A stretch of 64,000 nucleotides of DNA, from the NCBI RefSeq assembly GCF_004015795.1, contig NZ_ML137218.1, forward strand, positions 2,142,710 to 2,206,709. The letters run 5' to 3'. Shown piece after piece: positions 21,501 to 29,396 of the stretch (within the stretch, counting starts at the first letter, position 1; each line of letters opens with the position of its first letter). The DNA comes from Falsirhodobacter deserti. GTDB taxonomy: Bacteria > Pseudomonadota > Alphaproteobacteria > Rhodobacterales > Rhodobacteraceae. Both the position numbers and the translations under genes were made by a program. Under the pieces are notes generated by a model that saw only the letters and a program-made list of their open reading frames with translations, was not told the origin of the DNA and searched no databases.

Positions 21501-22419
21501 CAGCGTCCGGCTGAGCGGACCGCTGACGGGCAACGGCCTGATCGCGGGCCGCATCGTGCTGGAGGAAACGGAAGTTCAGGTGCCTTCGGGCGGGCTCGGC
21601 ACGGCCGGCACACTGCCCGGCCTGAACCACATCAACGAACCGCGCGATGTCCGCGCAACCCGGGCCCGCGCGCGCCTGGACGAGGAGGAGGACACCGGCG
21701 GCGCAAGCGGCGGTGCGGGTGGGCTGCGGCTGGACCTGACCGTTTCCGCCCCCAACCGCATCTTCATCCGCGGGCGCGGCCTTGATGCCGAGCTGGGGGG
21801 GGAGCTGCGGCTGACGGGAACCACCTCAAACATCGTTCCCATCGGCGCGTTCGAGCTGATCCGCGGGCGGCTGGACATCCTTGGCCGGCGGCTGGATCTT
21901 GACCGTGCCCGTCTTTCGCTGGAGGGGGATTTCGTGCCGCAGCTGAACGTCATCGCCTCAAGCGAAAGCAACGGCGTGACCAGCTTTGTCAACATCGTCG
22001 GTCGTGCCGATGATCCGGAGGTGACCTTCAGCTCCAACCCCGACCTGCCGCAGGAAGAGGTGCTGGCCCAGCTTCTGTTCGGGCGCGACCTGTCCTCGAT
22101 CTCTCCGCTTCAGGCGGCGCAGCTTGCCAATGCGGTGGCCACGCTGGCCGGTCGCGGCGGGCAGGGCATCGTGGGGAACCTGCGCCAGAGCTTCGGGCTG
22201 GACGATCTTGACGTGACCACCAACGATACCGGCGATGCCGCGGTGCGGGCGGGCAAATACATCTCTGACAAGGCATATACCGCAGTGGAGGTGGACGCGC
22301 AGGGCCAAAGCTCGGTCAGTCTGAACCTAGATGTGTCCAGCAGCCTGACGGTGCGTGGCACGACCGGCACCGCCGAAGGCAGCACCGGCATCGGCATCTT
22401 CTGGGAACGCGATTACTGA
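18577..22419 (+). CDS. tamB: Inner-membrane-anchored translocation protein TamB
   Basis: A 1280-residue AsmA/TamB-family protein. The N-terminus MRKTVILLLALLPAGALAQ is a signal or anchor. The long middle is a beta-rich taco-like structure made of repeats, and the C-terminal TamB/DUF490 domain ends in the conserved EEVLAQLLFGRDLSSISPLQAAQLA and GIGIFWERDY. Between about residues 490 and 780 at least two roughly 100-residue repeats share ADLSVLGAQYGG / TDLSVIGPQYGG and GLLRGASTIR / RLLRGDSRIS. TamB spans the periplasm and works with TamA; it may carry phospholipid. It overlaps tamA by 1 base and the convergent BrkB-like gene by 7 bases. Confidence 0.93.
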   Translation: MRKTVILLLALLPAGALAQDQGGEADRGWLEGIIEDNLSTSGREVNITGFTGALSSRATLDELTIADDEGVWLTLRDVVLDWNRSALLRGRLQVTELSAAEIVVARTPVPPEGLEAAPSPEASPFSLPDLPVSINIGRIATERLELGAPLLGEEVVASMTGMLVLEGGEGGVTINARRIDDGPDLDLSLNASFANETRQLLMDLALHDEAGGLVTRKLGLPGAPSLDLTVTGTAPIDNYTAQITLATDGQPRIGGEVTIRAPANGPMGFGASLSGNAAPLFLPDYAEFFGDDLALQVQGTRSTEGVLDIPTLSLTAQQLQLGGAVTVGVDGLPDRVDLTGRIAAPDGDAVLLPLPAEQETRIRSADLDVQFDASQSDDWRGAIRIADLDRADFAADTLALTGTGRIVPGNLQQVTADLDLAATGLVAADPGLNDALGQEVTGAARIEWTQGEDGLQVPSLALTGADYGLEADAVIQGISTGVTIDGGATATLGDLSRFATIAGRPLSGAAEATMRGSYTVLEGGFDLVADVTGTDLSAGIPQVDGLLAGQSTIHLSALRDAAGTRIRDFTVDAQDLTATAEGLISSTGSNLNATVEAADLSVLGAQYGGQATAQVAFTGTVDDGTLRLTADGTDIRTGIAEADGLLRGASTIRVEAGLEDGAAVIRQAEVNGNAMSLTAEGRLAQTGSDVTARLDLTDLSVIGPQYGGSVNTAVTFTGTPANGTVTVDGTASNISVAQDEANRLLRGDSRISAAMSLTDGRVVVQQADIRNPQITLNATGTPIDGGQQLDLTARLANLGILLPQFPGAVSVSGTVTQRPQGYDLNLTAQGPGGIDARANGSVAADFGGANLALSGSAQAALANAFLTPRSVNGPVSFDLRVNGPLAPESVSGTFRANGLSLVDPSTNIALNAINATVNLGGNTARIDASAAPEEGGRITANGTIGLAAPYNADLTVNLNRAVFSDPSLFRTTAGGSVRLSGPLTGNGLIAGRIVLEETEVQVPSGGLGTAGTLPGLNHINEPRDVRATRARARLDEEEDTGGASGGAGGLRLDLTVSAPNRIFIRGRGLDAELGGELRLTGTTSNIVPIGAFELIRGRLDILGRRLDLDRARLSLEGDFVPQLNVIASSESNGVTSFVNIVGRADDPEVTFSSNPDLPQEEVLAQLLFGRDLSSISPLQAAQLANAVATLAGRGGQGIVGNLRQSFGLDDLDVTTNDTGDAAVRAGKYISDKAYTAVEVDAQGQSSVSLNLDVSSSLTVRGTTGTAEGSTGIGIFWERDY

Positions 22420-23243
22420 GACCGGCGAAGGGCGGCGCGATCGGCATCGACCGCCGCCCCCAGCAGGATCGCAAAGCCCGAAAGATACATCCACATCAAC
22501 AGTGCGATCACTGCCCCGATGGACCCGTAAACCTGATTGTAGCTGTGAAAGTTGCTCAGGTAGAAAACGAAGCCGCGTGACACCAGTGCCCAAAGCACCA
22601 CGGCCACGGCAAGGCCGGGCGTGAAGATGGGGCGTCTTTCCCCTTCGGGCCGGTTGGGGCCAAGGCGGTACACAAGCGCGATGCCGAACACCACCAGCAT
22701 CAGCCCCAGGGCGAAGTTCAGGTATTCCAACATCAAGCCCGCCATGAAGTCCAGCGGCAGGTAACGGACCACCACCGGCACCACCACGGCCAGCGTCATC
22801 GCCGACAGCACGACCCCCACCAGCGTCAATGTCAGCAGAAGCGACCGGATGGTGTGCATCACCCCTCCCCGCTGCGGCAGGTGATGGATGCGGTTGATCC
22901 CCGAGATCAGCGAGGATACCCCCGCCCGCGACGACCATATCGCAAGCATCGTGGAGATGAAGGTCGTCCAGCCCAGATCGCGCGAATTCGCGGCCAGCAG
23001 CGCCTCCACCTGTTCCGATATCAGGCGATACGCGTCGCCGGGCAGGAAATCCTGCGTCAGCGTCACCTGCCCGCGGATCACGGTCGGATCGGCGGCAAAG
23101 CCCCAGATCGCGATGATGGCGGCAACGGCGGGGAAGATGGACAACAGCCCGTAAAAAGCCATCCCCGCCGAGATCATGAACAGATCGGCCACCTCGATCC
23201 GCTTTTGCAGGCGCCGCATCCAGCGCCAGACCTTGTTCGACAT
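22413..23243 (-). CDS. YihY/virulence factor BrkB family membrane protein
   Basis: A 276-residue protein with about six transmembrane segments, including GMAFYGLLSIFPAVAAIIAIWG, LLLTLTLVGVVLSAMTLAVVV, ALGLMLVVFGIALVY and GAVIALLMWMYLSGFAILLGA. The motif SYNQVYGSIGAVIALLMWMYLSG is the hallmark of the BrkB/YihY family. Old annotations call this family ribonuclease BN, which is an error. A transport or envelope role is likely but the substrate is unknown. AGGAGG precedes the ATG. It is the last gene of the minus-strand polysaccharide run and overlaps the tamB 3' end. Confidence 0.88.
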   Translation of the reverse strand: MSNKVWRWMRRLQKRIEVADLFMISAGMAFYGLLSIFPAVAAIIAIWGFAADPTVIRGQVTLTQDFLPGDAYRLISEQVEALLAANSRDLGWTTFISTMLAIWSSRAGVSSLISGINRIHHLPQRGGVMHTIRSLLLTLTLVGVVLSAMTLAVVVPVVVRYLPLDFMAGLMLEYLNFALGLMLVVFGIALVYRLGPNRPEGERRPIFTPGLAVAVVLWALVSRGFVFYLSNFHSYNQVYGSIGAVIALLMWMYLSGFAILLGAAVDADRAALRRSQ

Positions 23244-23302
23244 TCGAGGGCCCTCCTGTCACGCCCCTTGCTTGGGCGCGGGCGTGATCAGGAACAACCA
23301 GA

Positions 23303-24532
23303 TCAGAAGCTGCGTGAAACCTGCAGCGCGACCCCAAGGCCGCGATCGATATCTGCCCGATCCAGATCATAGGACTGGTAGGTCAGATCACCCGTCACAC
23401 GAAGCCCGTCCCAGTCTTTCGTTGCCCCCACGCGCGCCACAGCACCATCAACAGCAACCGAGGACAGCCGGTGATCGTTCCGCCCCGCGGTGTTGATGTC
23501 GTGATACCCGACCGACCAGTGCAGGCCGAAGCCGGGCAGCTCATGCTCCACGTAAAGCTGCAGCATGCGGGAATCGGTATCCAGCGGCAGGCCAAGAACA
23601 TCCCCTTTATGGGTGTATCCGCCGGGATAGGCCGCGTTGTTATAGGCTGTCCCGTCGCCGCAGAAACCGTTCCGGGTTTCCGAAATCTCGGTCGTGGCGC
23701 CTTCCACGGTCACCATGGTGGGAACGCCGAAGACGTGGCCGCGCCCCTCGATCCCGCCAAGATACATGAAGCAGGAGGGGAGCCCGCCCGATTCATCCTC
23801 TCCGATGGCCTGGGCATAGATGCGGATGGGCGCTACACTTTCAGGCAGGGCATAGGACAGCCCCACGCCCGCAAGCTGGTTCGCCTCGGACCCCGGACCT
23901 TCGTTCGTGTTGCCCCACAACGCGTCGGAGAACGTGGACGAACCGGCCCCGTATTGCGCCATGCGGACAAGGTCGATTTCTAGCCCCTGAACCGGCTGAA
24001 GCTGCAGGCGCATTCCCAGAATGTCCGTGTCATCGGGGTTTGCATCGCCGCTGGTGCGGCCAACGAAGATCTCGCCGCCCCAAGGGCCAAGCCATGACAG
24101 CCACGGCGTGTCGAAAGCGGTAAGCTCCTCCTTGCGGACATAGACAGATGGGAAGGGCCGCGCATTGCCCGACATGACCAGCGAGTTATAGCGCGAAGGC
24201 GACCAGTGCCGCGCCACCGCGCCCGCACCGAAGGCGAAATCGCCGGCATAAACCTCGGCAAAGCTGTGATCGAGGCGGAGCCCATCATCGTCATCCTCGG
24301 CCGAGAGGGTAACGCCCAGCGCGAAACGGTCGGTCCGTCGTTCCCAGGCCACGCCGCCGGTGACGTTTTCGCTGAAGCCCAGAACCTGCCGCTGGCCCAG
24401 CGTCGGTTGCGTGGCACCGCCCGCGAACACGGTCCAGCGGTCCTGCGCCTGTGCCGGCAGGGCCAGAAGCGCCGCCCCCAGACAAAGGGAACCAATCGTC
24501 GTCAAAGGCGTCAGCCGGATCATCTTCACCAT
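23303..24532 (-). CDS. Wzi-like capsule assembly outer-membrane protein
   Basis: A 409-residue exported protein with a signal peptide (about residues 1-29, ending LPAQA) and beta-strand-rich sequence ending in a terminal Phe (ALQVSRSF), as in outer-membrane barrels. WLGPWGGEIFVGRTSGD, GMRLQLQPVQGLEIDLVRMAQYG and GLHWSVGYHDI resemble the Caps_assemb_Wzi family, whose Escherichia coli member anchors capsule at the cell surface. The position directly after a FlaA1-type dehydratase and an initiating sugar transferase fits that role. Wzi assignment is by recall of family motifs; a generic porin is the alternative. A second in-frame ATG lies at 24523. Confidence 0.72.
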   Translation of the reverse strand: MVKMIRLTPLTTIGSLCLGAALLALPAQAQDRWTVFAGGATQPTLGQRQVLGFSENVTGGVAWERRTDRFALGVTLSAEDDDDGLRLDHSFAEVYAGDFAFGAGAVARHWSPSRYNSLVMSGNARPFPSVYVRKEELTAFDTPWLSWLGPWGGEIFVGRTSGDANPDDTDILGMRLQLQPVQGLEIDLVRMAQYGAGSSTFSDALWGNTNEGPGSEANQLAGVGLSYALPESVAPIRIYAQAIGEDESGGLPSCFMYLGGIEGRGHVFGVPTMVTVEGATTEISETRNGFCGDGTAYNNAAYPGGYTHKGDVLGLPLDTDSRMLQLYVEHELPGFGLHWSVGYHDINTAGRNDHRLSSVAVDGAVARVGATKDWDGLRVTGDLTYQSYDLDRADIDRGLGVALQVSRSF

Positions 24533-24585
24533 CCACTTTTATTGTCGTGCCGAAGATACGCCACATGCGGCGCGAGGAAAGGGCC

Positions 24586-26496
24586 TTATGCCGAAGCGGT
24601 CGCTTCCACCGCCATCTCGGGGCCGTATCCTTCAACCCAGCGGGTCAGAAGCTCTATGGCAGCACCGGAATCGCCTGTCGCGAGGGTGGATCGCAGAAGG
24701 CGCAGAACGCCCGCCATCTCGGTTTCGGACAGGCAATTCTCGCGGGCGCGAAGGATCTTCGGATGCGGGGTGGTCAGAAGCCCCTCCCCGATCAGCAGTT
24801 CCTCGTGCAGCTTTTCACCGGGGCGCAGGCCGGTCACCACGATCTCGATCTCTCCGTCCGGATTGTCGGCATCGCGCACGGTGCAGCCTGCGGCCTCGAT
24901 CATCTGGCGGGCAAGATCGCGTATCTTCACCGGCTTGCCCATGTCCAGCACGAACACCTCGCCCCCGCAGTCATTGGCGGCGAAGGAACCGGCCAGCATC
25001 ACCAGGCGGGCAGCCTCGGAGATGGTCATGAAGAAACGTGTCACATCCTCATGCGTCAGCGTCACGGGGCCGCCGCGCGCGATCTGGTCGCGAAACAGCG
25101 GGATGACCGAACCGGAAGAGCCGAGCACGTTGCCAAAGCGCACCATCGAAAACACGGTCCCGGGCGAGCGGCGGGCCAGGTCCTGCACGACCAGTTCCGC
25201 CAGCCGCTTCGATGCACCCATCACGTTGGTCGGACGCACCGCCTTGTCCGTGGAAATCAGGATGAACCGCGCCACCCCCGCCTCGCGCGCGGCATCGGCA
25301 AAGGTGCGGGTACCCAGCACGTTGTTGGCCAGACCGGCCAGCGGGTTCGCCTCCACCAGCGGGACATGCTTGTAGGCGGCGGCATGGAAAACAACATCGA
25401 CGTCGTACTGCTCCATCACCATCCGGGCCAGACGTGCATCGGTGACGGTGCCCAGAACCGGAGAGATTTCCACCTCCAGATCGCGGGCCATGTCGCGCAA
25501 TTCCCGTTCGATCGTGTAAAGCGCAAATTCCGACACTTCGAATAAGACGATGCGGCGGGGGCGTGCGGCCAGGATCTGGCGGCAAAGCTCGGACCCGACA
25601 GACCCGCCCGCACCCGATACCAGAACCACGCGGCCGGTATAGGCATCCGCGCCCTCCGGCAGCACGGCCTCGATCTGGCGGCGATTAAGAAAGCGGCCGG
25701 GCACCACGGGGGCCAGATGGTCGACCAGCGCCTCTTCGCCAACCAGTTGCGCGAACGAGGGCAGCGCCATGACCTTCAGGCCGTTCTCCTCCAGCCGGCG
25801 GGCAAGCTGCGTCTGCCGCGTGGGCGAGGCGGAGGGCATGGCCAGCAGCACCCGCTTCACGTCATGCGATTCGACCAGCCGCGCGATATTTGCGGGCGGA
25901 ATCACCTTCAGGCCCGAAATCGTCAGCCCTTGAATGGCAACGTTGTCATCGACGAAAGCCAGCGGCGAAATGCTCGGGTGCGACCGCAGGGCCGCCGCAA
26001 GCTGGACGCCCGTGGTGCCCGCGCCATAGATCAGCACGCGATTTGGCGGCTTGCCCTGCCGCAGCGCCCACATCAAGGCGCACAACATCATCATCCGGCT
26101 TCCGACCGACAGAATGAAATAAAGCAGCCCGAACACGATCACGATCGATCCCGGCAGGTTCATCCCCGTGGTCAGGATGAATACCCCACGCAGAACCGAC
26201 AAAAGCGCCGCAGCAAGGGCGACGGTCAGGATCGCCCGCGTTTCGAAAGCCTTCAGCTGGATGCGATGGATGCGCAGCAGGACGGAAAGCGCACCCGCAA
26301 GAATGCCGATTGCCGGAAGCAGGGGCACAACCTGCATTATCGCTGGCCAGAACATCACCCCGTTGTGGATCACCGCAACCGCAAGGATCAGGGCCAGTGG
26401 GGCCAGCATTATATCCGTCAGCAGCAGGATCGCCTGCTTGTGCCTGCGCGTCATCCCGTTGAACAGGCGGAACGCCTGGGCGCGCAGCACGGACAT
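24586..26496 (-). CDS. Membrane-bound nucleotide-sugar 4,6-dehydratase/epimerase (CapD/FlaA1/WbpM family)
   Basis: A 636-residue protein with four to five N-terminal transmembrane segments (residues about 20-140), a first nucleotide-binding region (RVLIYGAGTTGVQLA) and a C-terminal short-chain dehydrogenase domain with SGAGGSVGSEL near residue 293. The catalytic segment is STDKAVRPTNVMGASKR, with Met426 in place of the usual Tyr and Lys430 retained, as in WbpM/PglF-type UDP-GlcNAc 4,6-dehydratases. It likely makes a 4-keto-6-deoxy sugar precursor for surface polysaccharide. AGGAGA precedes the start. It lies between the Wzi-like gene and the sugar transferase gene, all on the minus strand. 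Confidence 0.9.
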   Translation of the reverse strand: MSVLRAQAFRLFNGMTRRHKQAILLLTDIMLAPLALILAVAVIHNGVMFWPAIMQVVPLLPAIGILAGALSVLLRIHRIQLKAFETRAILTVALAAALLSVLRGVFILTTGMNLPGSIVIVFGLLYFILSVGSRMMMLCALMWALRQGKPPNRVLIYGAGTTGVQLAAALRSHPSISPLAFVDDNVAIQGLTISGLKVIPPANIARLVESHDVKRVLLAMPSASPTRQTQLARRLEENGLKVMALPSFAQLVGEEALVDHLAPVVPGRFLNRRQIEAVLPEGADAYTGRVVLVSGAGGSVGSELCRQILAARPRRIVLFEVSEFALYTIERELRDMARDLEVEISPVLGTVTDARLARMVMEQYDVDVVFHAAAYKHVPLVEANPLAGLANNVLGTRTFADAAREAGVARFILISTDKAVRPTNVMGASKRLAELVVQDLARRSPGTVFSMVRFGNVLGSSGSVIPLFRDQIARGGPVTLTHEDVTRFFMTISEAARLVMLAGSFAANDCGGEVFVLDMGKPVKIRDLARQMIEAAGCTVRDADNPDGEIEIVVTGLRPGEKLHEELLIGEGLLTTPHPKILRARENCLSETEMAGVLRLLRSTLATGDSGAAIELLTRWVEGYGPEMAVEATASA

Positions 26497-26577
26497 GCGA
26501 TCTGATCTCCTGTTCAGGCGGTGAATGGCAGATATGGCCCTTTACCCGGCTTAGGTTTCGCAAGGAAATAGAGCAAG

Positions 26578-26591
26578 CCCGCAGCCGCGGG
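26578..26591 (-). terminator. Weak hairpin between sugar transferase and dehydratase genes
   Basis: CCCGC-N4-GCGGG forms a short stem in the 114-base gap; on the minus strand it is followed by a pyrimidine-rich stretch (TTGCTCTATTTCC). It could be a weak terminator or attenuator. The rest of the gap (26497-26577) is the likely promoter region for the dehydratase gene. Confidence 0.3.
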
Positions 26592-26610
26592 ATAGGCGGA
26601 TTTCTTCACG

Positions 26611-27225
26611 TCAGCTACGACGCAGGACGCGGCGGGCCGTTTGCCAGATCAGAACAAGGTCAAAACAGACGCTTTGATGCGCCTGATAGATCAGATCCAG
26701 CTTCGCCTTGCGAGGAATCGATCGGCGGACATAAACGATATCGGTTTCCTCGGCGGTGCGGCATGAGGCAAGGATACGCTCCTCGAACCGGTGGATATGC
26801 AGCGAGGCAAGACCGGTGATGCCCGGGCGGCTTTGCAGCACCTGCCCGTAAAGCGCGGGAAAACGCTCCACATACTGGCGCAGCGGGGGGCGCGGGCCGA
26901 CAAAGCTCATATCGCCGCGCAGCACGTTCCACAGCTGCGGGATCTCGTCCGCGCGGGTCTTGCGCAGCATCCGGCCAAGGGGAGATACACGGGCGGCCTT
27001 GTCGCCACCCGAAACGCCCGCCTCGTTCGGGCCGGCGGGCCGCATGGTGCGCAGCTTCCACAGCGCGAACGGCCGGCCCGGCGCCTTCATTCTTTCGGCA
27101 ACATAGAAGATCGGACGCCCCTGCACCGCCAGCAGCAAAAGGCACAGGATCAGGAACGGCGCCGCCAGCAGCACCGAAAGCGCCAACGCCAAGGCGATGT
27201 CGAAAAGGCGTTTCTGCGGCGTCAT
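26611..27225 (-). CDS. Undecaprenyl-phosphate sugar-1-phosphate transferase (bacterial sugar transferase family)
   Basis: A 204-residue polyisoprenyl-phosphate glycosyl-1-phosphate transferase, which starts repeat units on the lipid carrier. It has one N-terminal hydrophobic helix (IALALALSVLLAAPFLILCLLLL) and the conserved catalytic part KLRTMRPAGPNE, GRMLRKTRADEIPQLWNVLRGDMSFVGPRP and SRPGITGLASL. It lacks the extra N-terminal membrane domain of WcaJ/WbaP, so it is a short PglC-like form. The ATG at 27225 overlaps the epimerase stop (ATGA), which decides the start and indicates translational coupling. Confidence 0.92.
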   Translation of the reverse strand: MTPQKRLFDIALALALSVLLAAPFLILCLLLLAVQGRPIFYVAERMKAPGRPFALWKLRTMRPAGPNEAGVSGGDKAARVSPLGRMLRKTRADEIPQLWNVLRGDMSFVGPRPPLRQYVERFPALYGQVLQSRPGITGLASLHIHRFEERILASCRTAEETDIVYVRRSIPRKAKLDLIYQAHQSVCFDLVLIWQTARRVLRRS

Positions 27226-27941
27226 CCCCGCCACTCCGCCACCATACGCGCGGGATCGGCGGGGGGCAGGGGGCAGATCGCCTGCAGCCGGGTCGTATCG
27301 AGGCCGACGCGGGGAATCGTCCCTTCCCGCGGCGGGCCGAAGCGCCAGGGGATGCCTGCCGCCGCCAGCAGGGCCGACATGGCGACGGGCGGCGGTTCGG
27401 CGATGTTCAAGATGCGGGGCAACGAAGGGGCCTGCATCAGCGCCCATAGCACCCGCGCCAGCGTGACCGGCCCGATATACGACCGGACAGGCCCGCTTTC
27501 GCCTGCCGGATCAAGCGTCACCTCCTCCGCAGCACGGCCAAGAAGCGCATCCGCACCTGCCACGTTGCCCAGCCGCAGGATCGTCGCGCTGCCCGCCAGC
27601 GCCTCCATCCGCAGCTTGGCCTGCCCATAGGCGTTCAGCGGCGCGGTCGTGTCATCTTCACTGAAATCCCGATCGCCGCGCCCATAAACGGCGGCCGAGG
27701 AAAGCAGGAACACCCGCGCGCCCCGCCGTGCCCCTTCGGTGATCGCGGCGGCGGCCGTGGTCACGTTATCGTCCAGCGGGCCGGCGGGATCTGTCACCCC
27801 GGCAAGGTTCAGGATCACCCCGCCCTGCCCGGCGGGCCATGCCTGCCCGCGCGCCAGCCAAACGGCATCCGGCCAATGGGGGCGCAGCAGCCGTGCCAGC
27901 CGCCCCGTGGCGCCCGTCACGATCAGGTCAGTCTGCAGCAT
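27222..27941 (-). CDS. NAD-dependent epimerase/dehydratase family protein
   Basis: A 239-residue short-chain reductase. The Rossmann motif near the N-terminus is DLIVTGATGRLARLL and the active-site pair appears as SSAAVYGRGD and NAYGQAKLRMEAL (YxxxK). The protein is shorter than most sugar epimerases, so the C-terminal substrate domain is reduced. It probably supplies or modifies a nucleotide sugar for the transferase encoded next, whose start it overlaps. The start at 27941 overlaps the marR end by 14 bases. The exact sugar cannot be told. Confidence 0.82.
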   Translation of the reverse strand: MLQTDLIVTGATGRLARLLRPHWPDAVWLARGQAWPAGQGGVILNLAGVTDPAGPLDDNVTTAAAAITEGARRGARVFLLSSAAVYGRGDRDFSEDDTTAPLNAYGQAKLRMEALAGSATILRLGNVAGADALLGRAAEEVTLDPAGESGPVRSYIGPVTLARVLWALMQAPSLPRILNIAEPPPVAMSALLAAAGIPWRFGPPREGTIPRVGLDTTRLQAICPLPPADPARMVAEWRG

Positions 27942-28374
27942 TCTCGAACCGCACCCGCATCTCGCGCAGGACGGGAAGAACCGCCCGCACCTTTTCCGGC
28001 CCCAATGCCCGCACAACATCGGCCACCAGCGGCACGATAGCCTCGACGGCAGCATCCCGCGCCTGCCGCCCCGCCGGAGAGATGGCGACGAACTTGCGAC
28101 GCGCATCATCCCAGTCCGGCCGGATATGAACGTGTCCTGCCCATTCCAGCTTGGCCAGCGTGTTGGTCATCGCCCCGCGCGTGACGCGGAACGCCTTGGC
28201 AAGCTGCGCCGGCGTCCGTTCCTCGCCAAGGCGGGCAAGGTGGTTCAGAACACCGAAATGCGACAGCTCCATCCCTTTGGGCAGCACCTTCGATATGCGG
28301 TTGCGGGCAAGCTGGTCGGTCATGAACAGCTCGCCGAACAGCGAGATCGCGATATCGTCGGTGCGGTCGGCCAT
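27928..28374 (-). CDS. MarR-family transcriptional regulator
   Basis: A 148-residue winged-helix regulator. The central part KGMELSHFGVLNHLARLGEERTPAQLAKAFRVTRGAMTNTLAKLEWAGHVHI is a typical MarR helix-turn-helix and wing, with DWDDARRKFVAISPAG continuing the wing. Such proteins are dimeric repressors or activators that often respond to phenolic or redox signals. The start at 28374 follows the conserved N-terminus and lies 4 bases after the grxC stop. The gene overlaps the downstream epimerase gene, so it may regulate this polysaccharide cluster, though that is inference. Confidence 0.9.
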   Translation of the reverse strand: MADRTDDIAISLFGELFMTDQLARNRISKVLPKGMELSHFGVLNHLARLGEERTPAQLAKAFRVTRGAMTNTLAKLEWAGHVHIRPDWDDARRKFVAISPAGRQARDAAVEAIVPLVADVVRALGPEKVRAVLPVLREMRVRFENAAD

Positions 28375-28378
28375 CCGC

Positions 28379-28636
28379 TCAGTCGGCAAGCATCGGGTCA
28401 AGCCCGCCGCGCGCATCAAGCGCATGAAGCTCGTCGCTGCCGCCCACATGGGTGCCGCCGATGAAGATCTGCGGCACGCTGCGCTTTCCGCCCGCACGTT
28501 CGGTCATGGCGGTGCGAAGCGAGGGGTCGCGGCTGACATCGGTTTCGACATATGCCACGCCCTTGCGCGTCAGCAGCGCCTTGGCCGAATGGCAATAAGG
28601 GCAGGTCGGGGTGGTATAGATCTCGACGGTTTTCAT
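28379..28636 (-). CDS. grxC: Glutaredoxin 3
   Basis: An 85-residue dithiol glutaredoxin with the CPYC active site (residues 12-15), the cis-Pro segment RSVPQIFIGG and the C-terminal GGSDELHALDARGGLDPML glutathione-binding part. It reduces disulfides and glutathione mixed disulfides using glutathione. Length and motifs are normal for GrxC. AAGGAA precedes the ATG. It lies 28 bases after comF and 4 bases before marR on the minus strand; comF-grxC adjacency is, as I recall, common in Rhodobacteraceae. Confidence 0.95.
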   Translation of the reverse strand: MKTVEIYTTPTCPYCHSAKALLTRKGVAYVETDVSRDPSLRTAMTERAGGKRSVPQIFIGGTHVGGSDELHALDARGGLDPMLAD

Positions 28637-28664
28637 TGCGGCTTCCTTTCGGCTTTCTTCCTAT

Positions 28665-29372
28665 CTAGGGAGTTTTTCCGACCCGCGCCAGCACCGCAAC
28701 CGACACATCCGCCGCGCCCGCATCCAGACAGGCCTCTGTTGCGGCGGCAAGAGTGGCCCCAGTGGTCATCACATCATCGACCAGCAGGACGTGCCGCCCC
28801 GCCACCCGCGCCGGCCGCTTCACATGCAAGGCTCCGCTCATGTTCTCGAACCGGCCCTGCCTGTCATGGCCCTCCTGACTGCCCGTGTTGCGGGCGCGAA
28901 CCAGAAGATCAGGCACATGGGACAGCGAGGCTGCCTTCGCCAGCGCCCCCGAAAGCAACGCCGCCTGGTTGTATCGCCGCCGGATCAGCCGCAGCCAATG
29001 CAGCGGAACGGGGGCCACCAGCATGTCAGGCATCAGAACTGGCGCGGCCGCGCGGGCCACCCAGCGCCCCAGCGGCCGCGCCAGATCCTGCCGGTCGCCA
29101 TGCTTCAGCGCCAGCACCAGCCGCCGGGCGTTGCCACCATAGGCCAGTGCGGCGCGACCGCGGCTCCATGGTGGTTGCAGCGTCAGGCAATCGTCGCAGA
29201 TGCCGCCCTCCTCGCCCATCATGGAAGCGCCGCAGCGGTCGCAGACAGTGCCGCCGATGAACGGGGTGTCGCGCCAGCAGGCGGGGCACAGGCCACCCTC
29301 GGCCGCCACCTCGGTCCCGCAGCACAGACAGGATGCAGGGTAGAAGATTCGCAGCGCCGCTTGCATTCCCAT
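28665..29372 (-). CDS. comF: ComF family phosphoribosyltransferase-like protein
   Basis: A 235-residue protein of the ComF family. The N-terminus has four zinc-ligand pairs (CLCC, CPAC, CDRC, CDDC). The C-terminal phosphoribosyltransferase fold has RYNQAALLSGALA and the PRPP-binding motif VLLVDDVMTTGAT. ComF is linked to DNA uptake during transformation, but in many bacteria its reaction is unknown. The start at 29372 has GGAGG five bases upstream, better than the Met two codons later. Only 24 bases separate it from the divergent methyltransferase-like gene. Confidence 0.9.
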   Translation of the reverse strand: MGMQAALRIFYPASCLCCGTEVAAEGGLCPACWRDTPFIGGTVCDRCGASMMGEEGGICDDCLTLQPPWSRGRAALAYGGNARRLVLALKHGDRQDLARPLGRWVARAAAPVLMPDMLVAPVPLHWLRLIRRRYNQAALLSGALAKAASLSHVPDLLVRARNTGSQEGHDRQGRFENMSGALHVKRPARVAGRHVLLVDDVMTTGATLAAATEACLDAGAADVSVAVLARVGKTP

Positions 29373-29396
29373 CGGAGCCTCCACACATTGCGGCGC

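Noticed and set aside
22413..23243. Ribonuclease BN
   Set aside because: The family was once misnamed so; the protein is a multi-pass membrane protein of the BrkB/YihY family without nuclease motifs.
28791..29396. Upstream extension of the NDUFAF5-like gene by about 200 codons
   Set aside because: It would run antisense through comF and encodes low-complexity Arg/Pro-rich sequence. The family start is at 29397.
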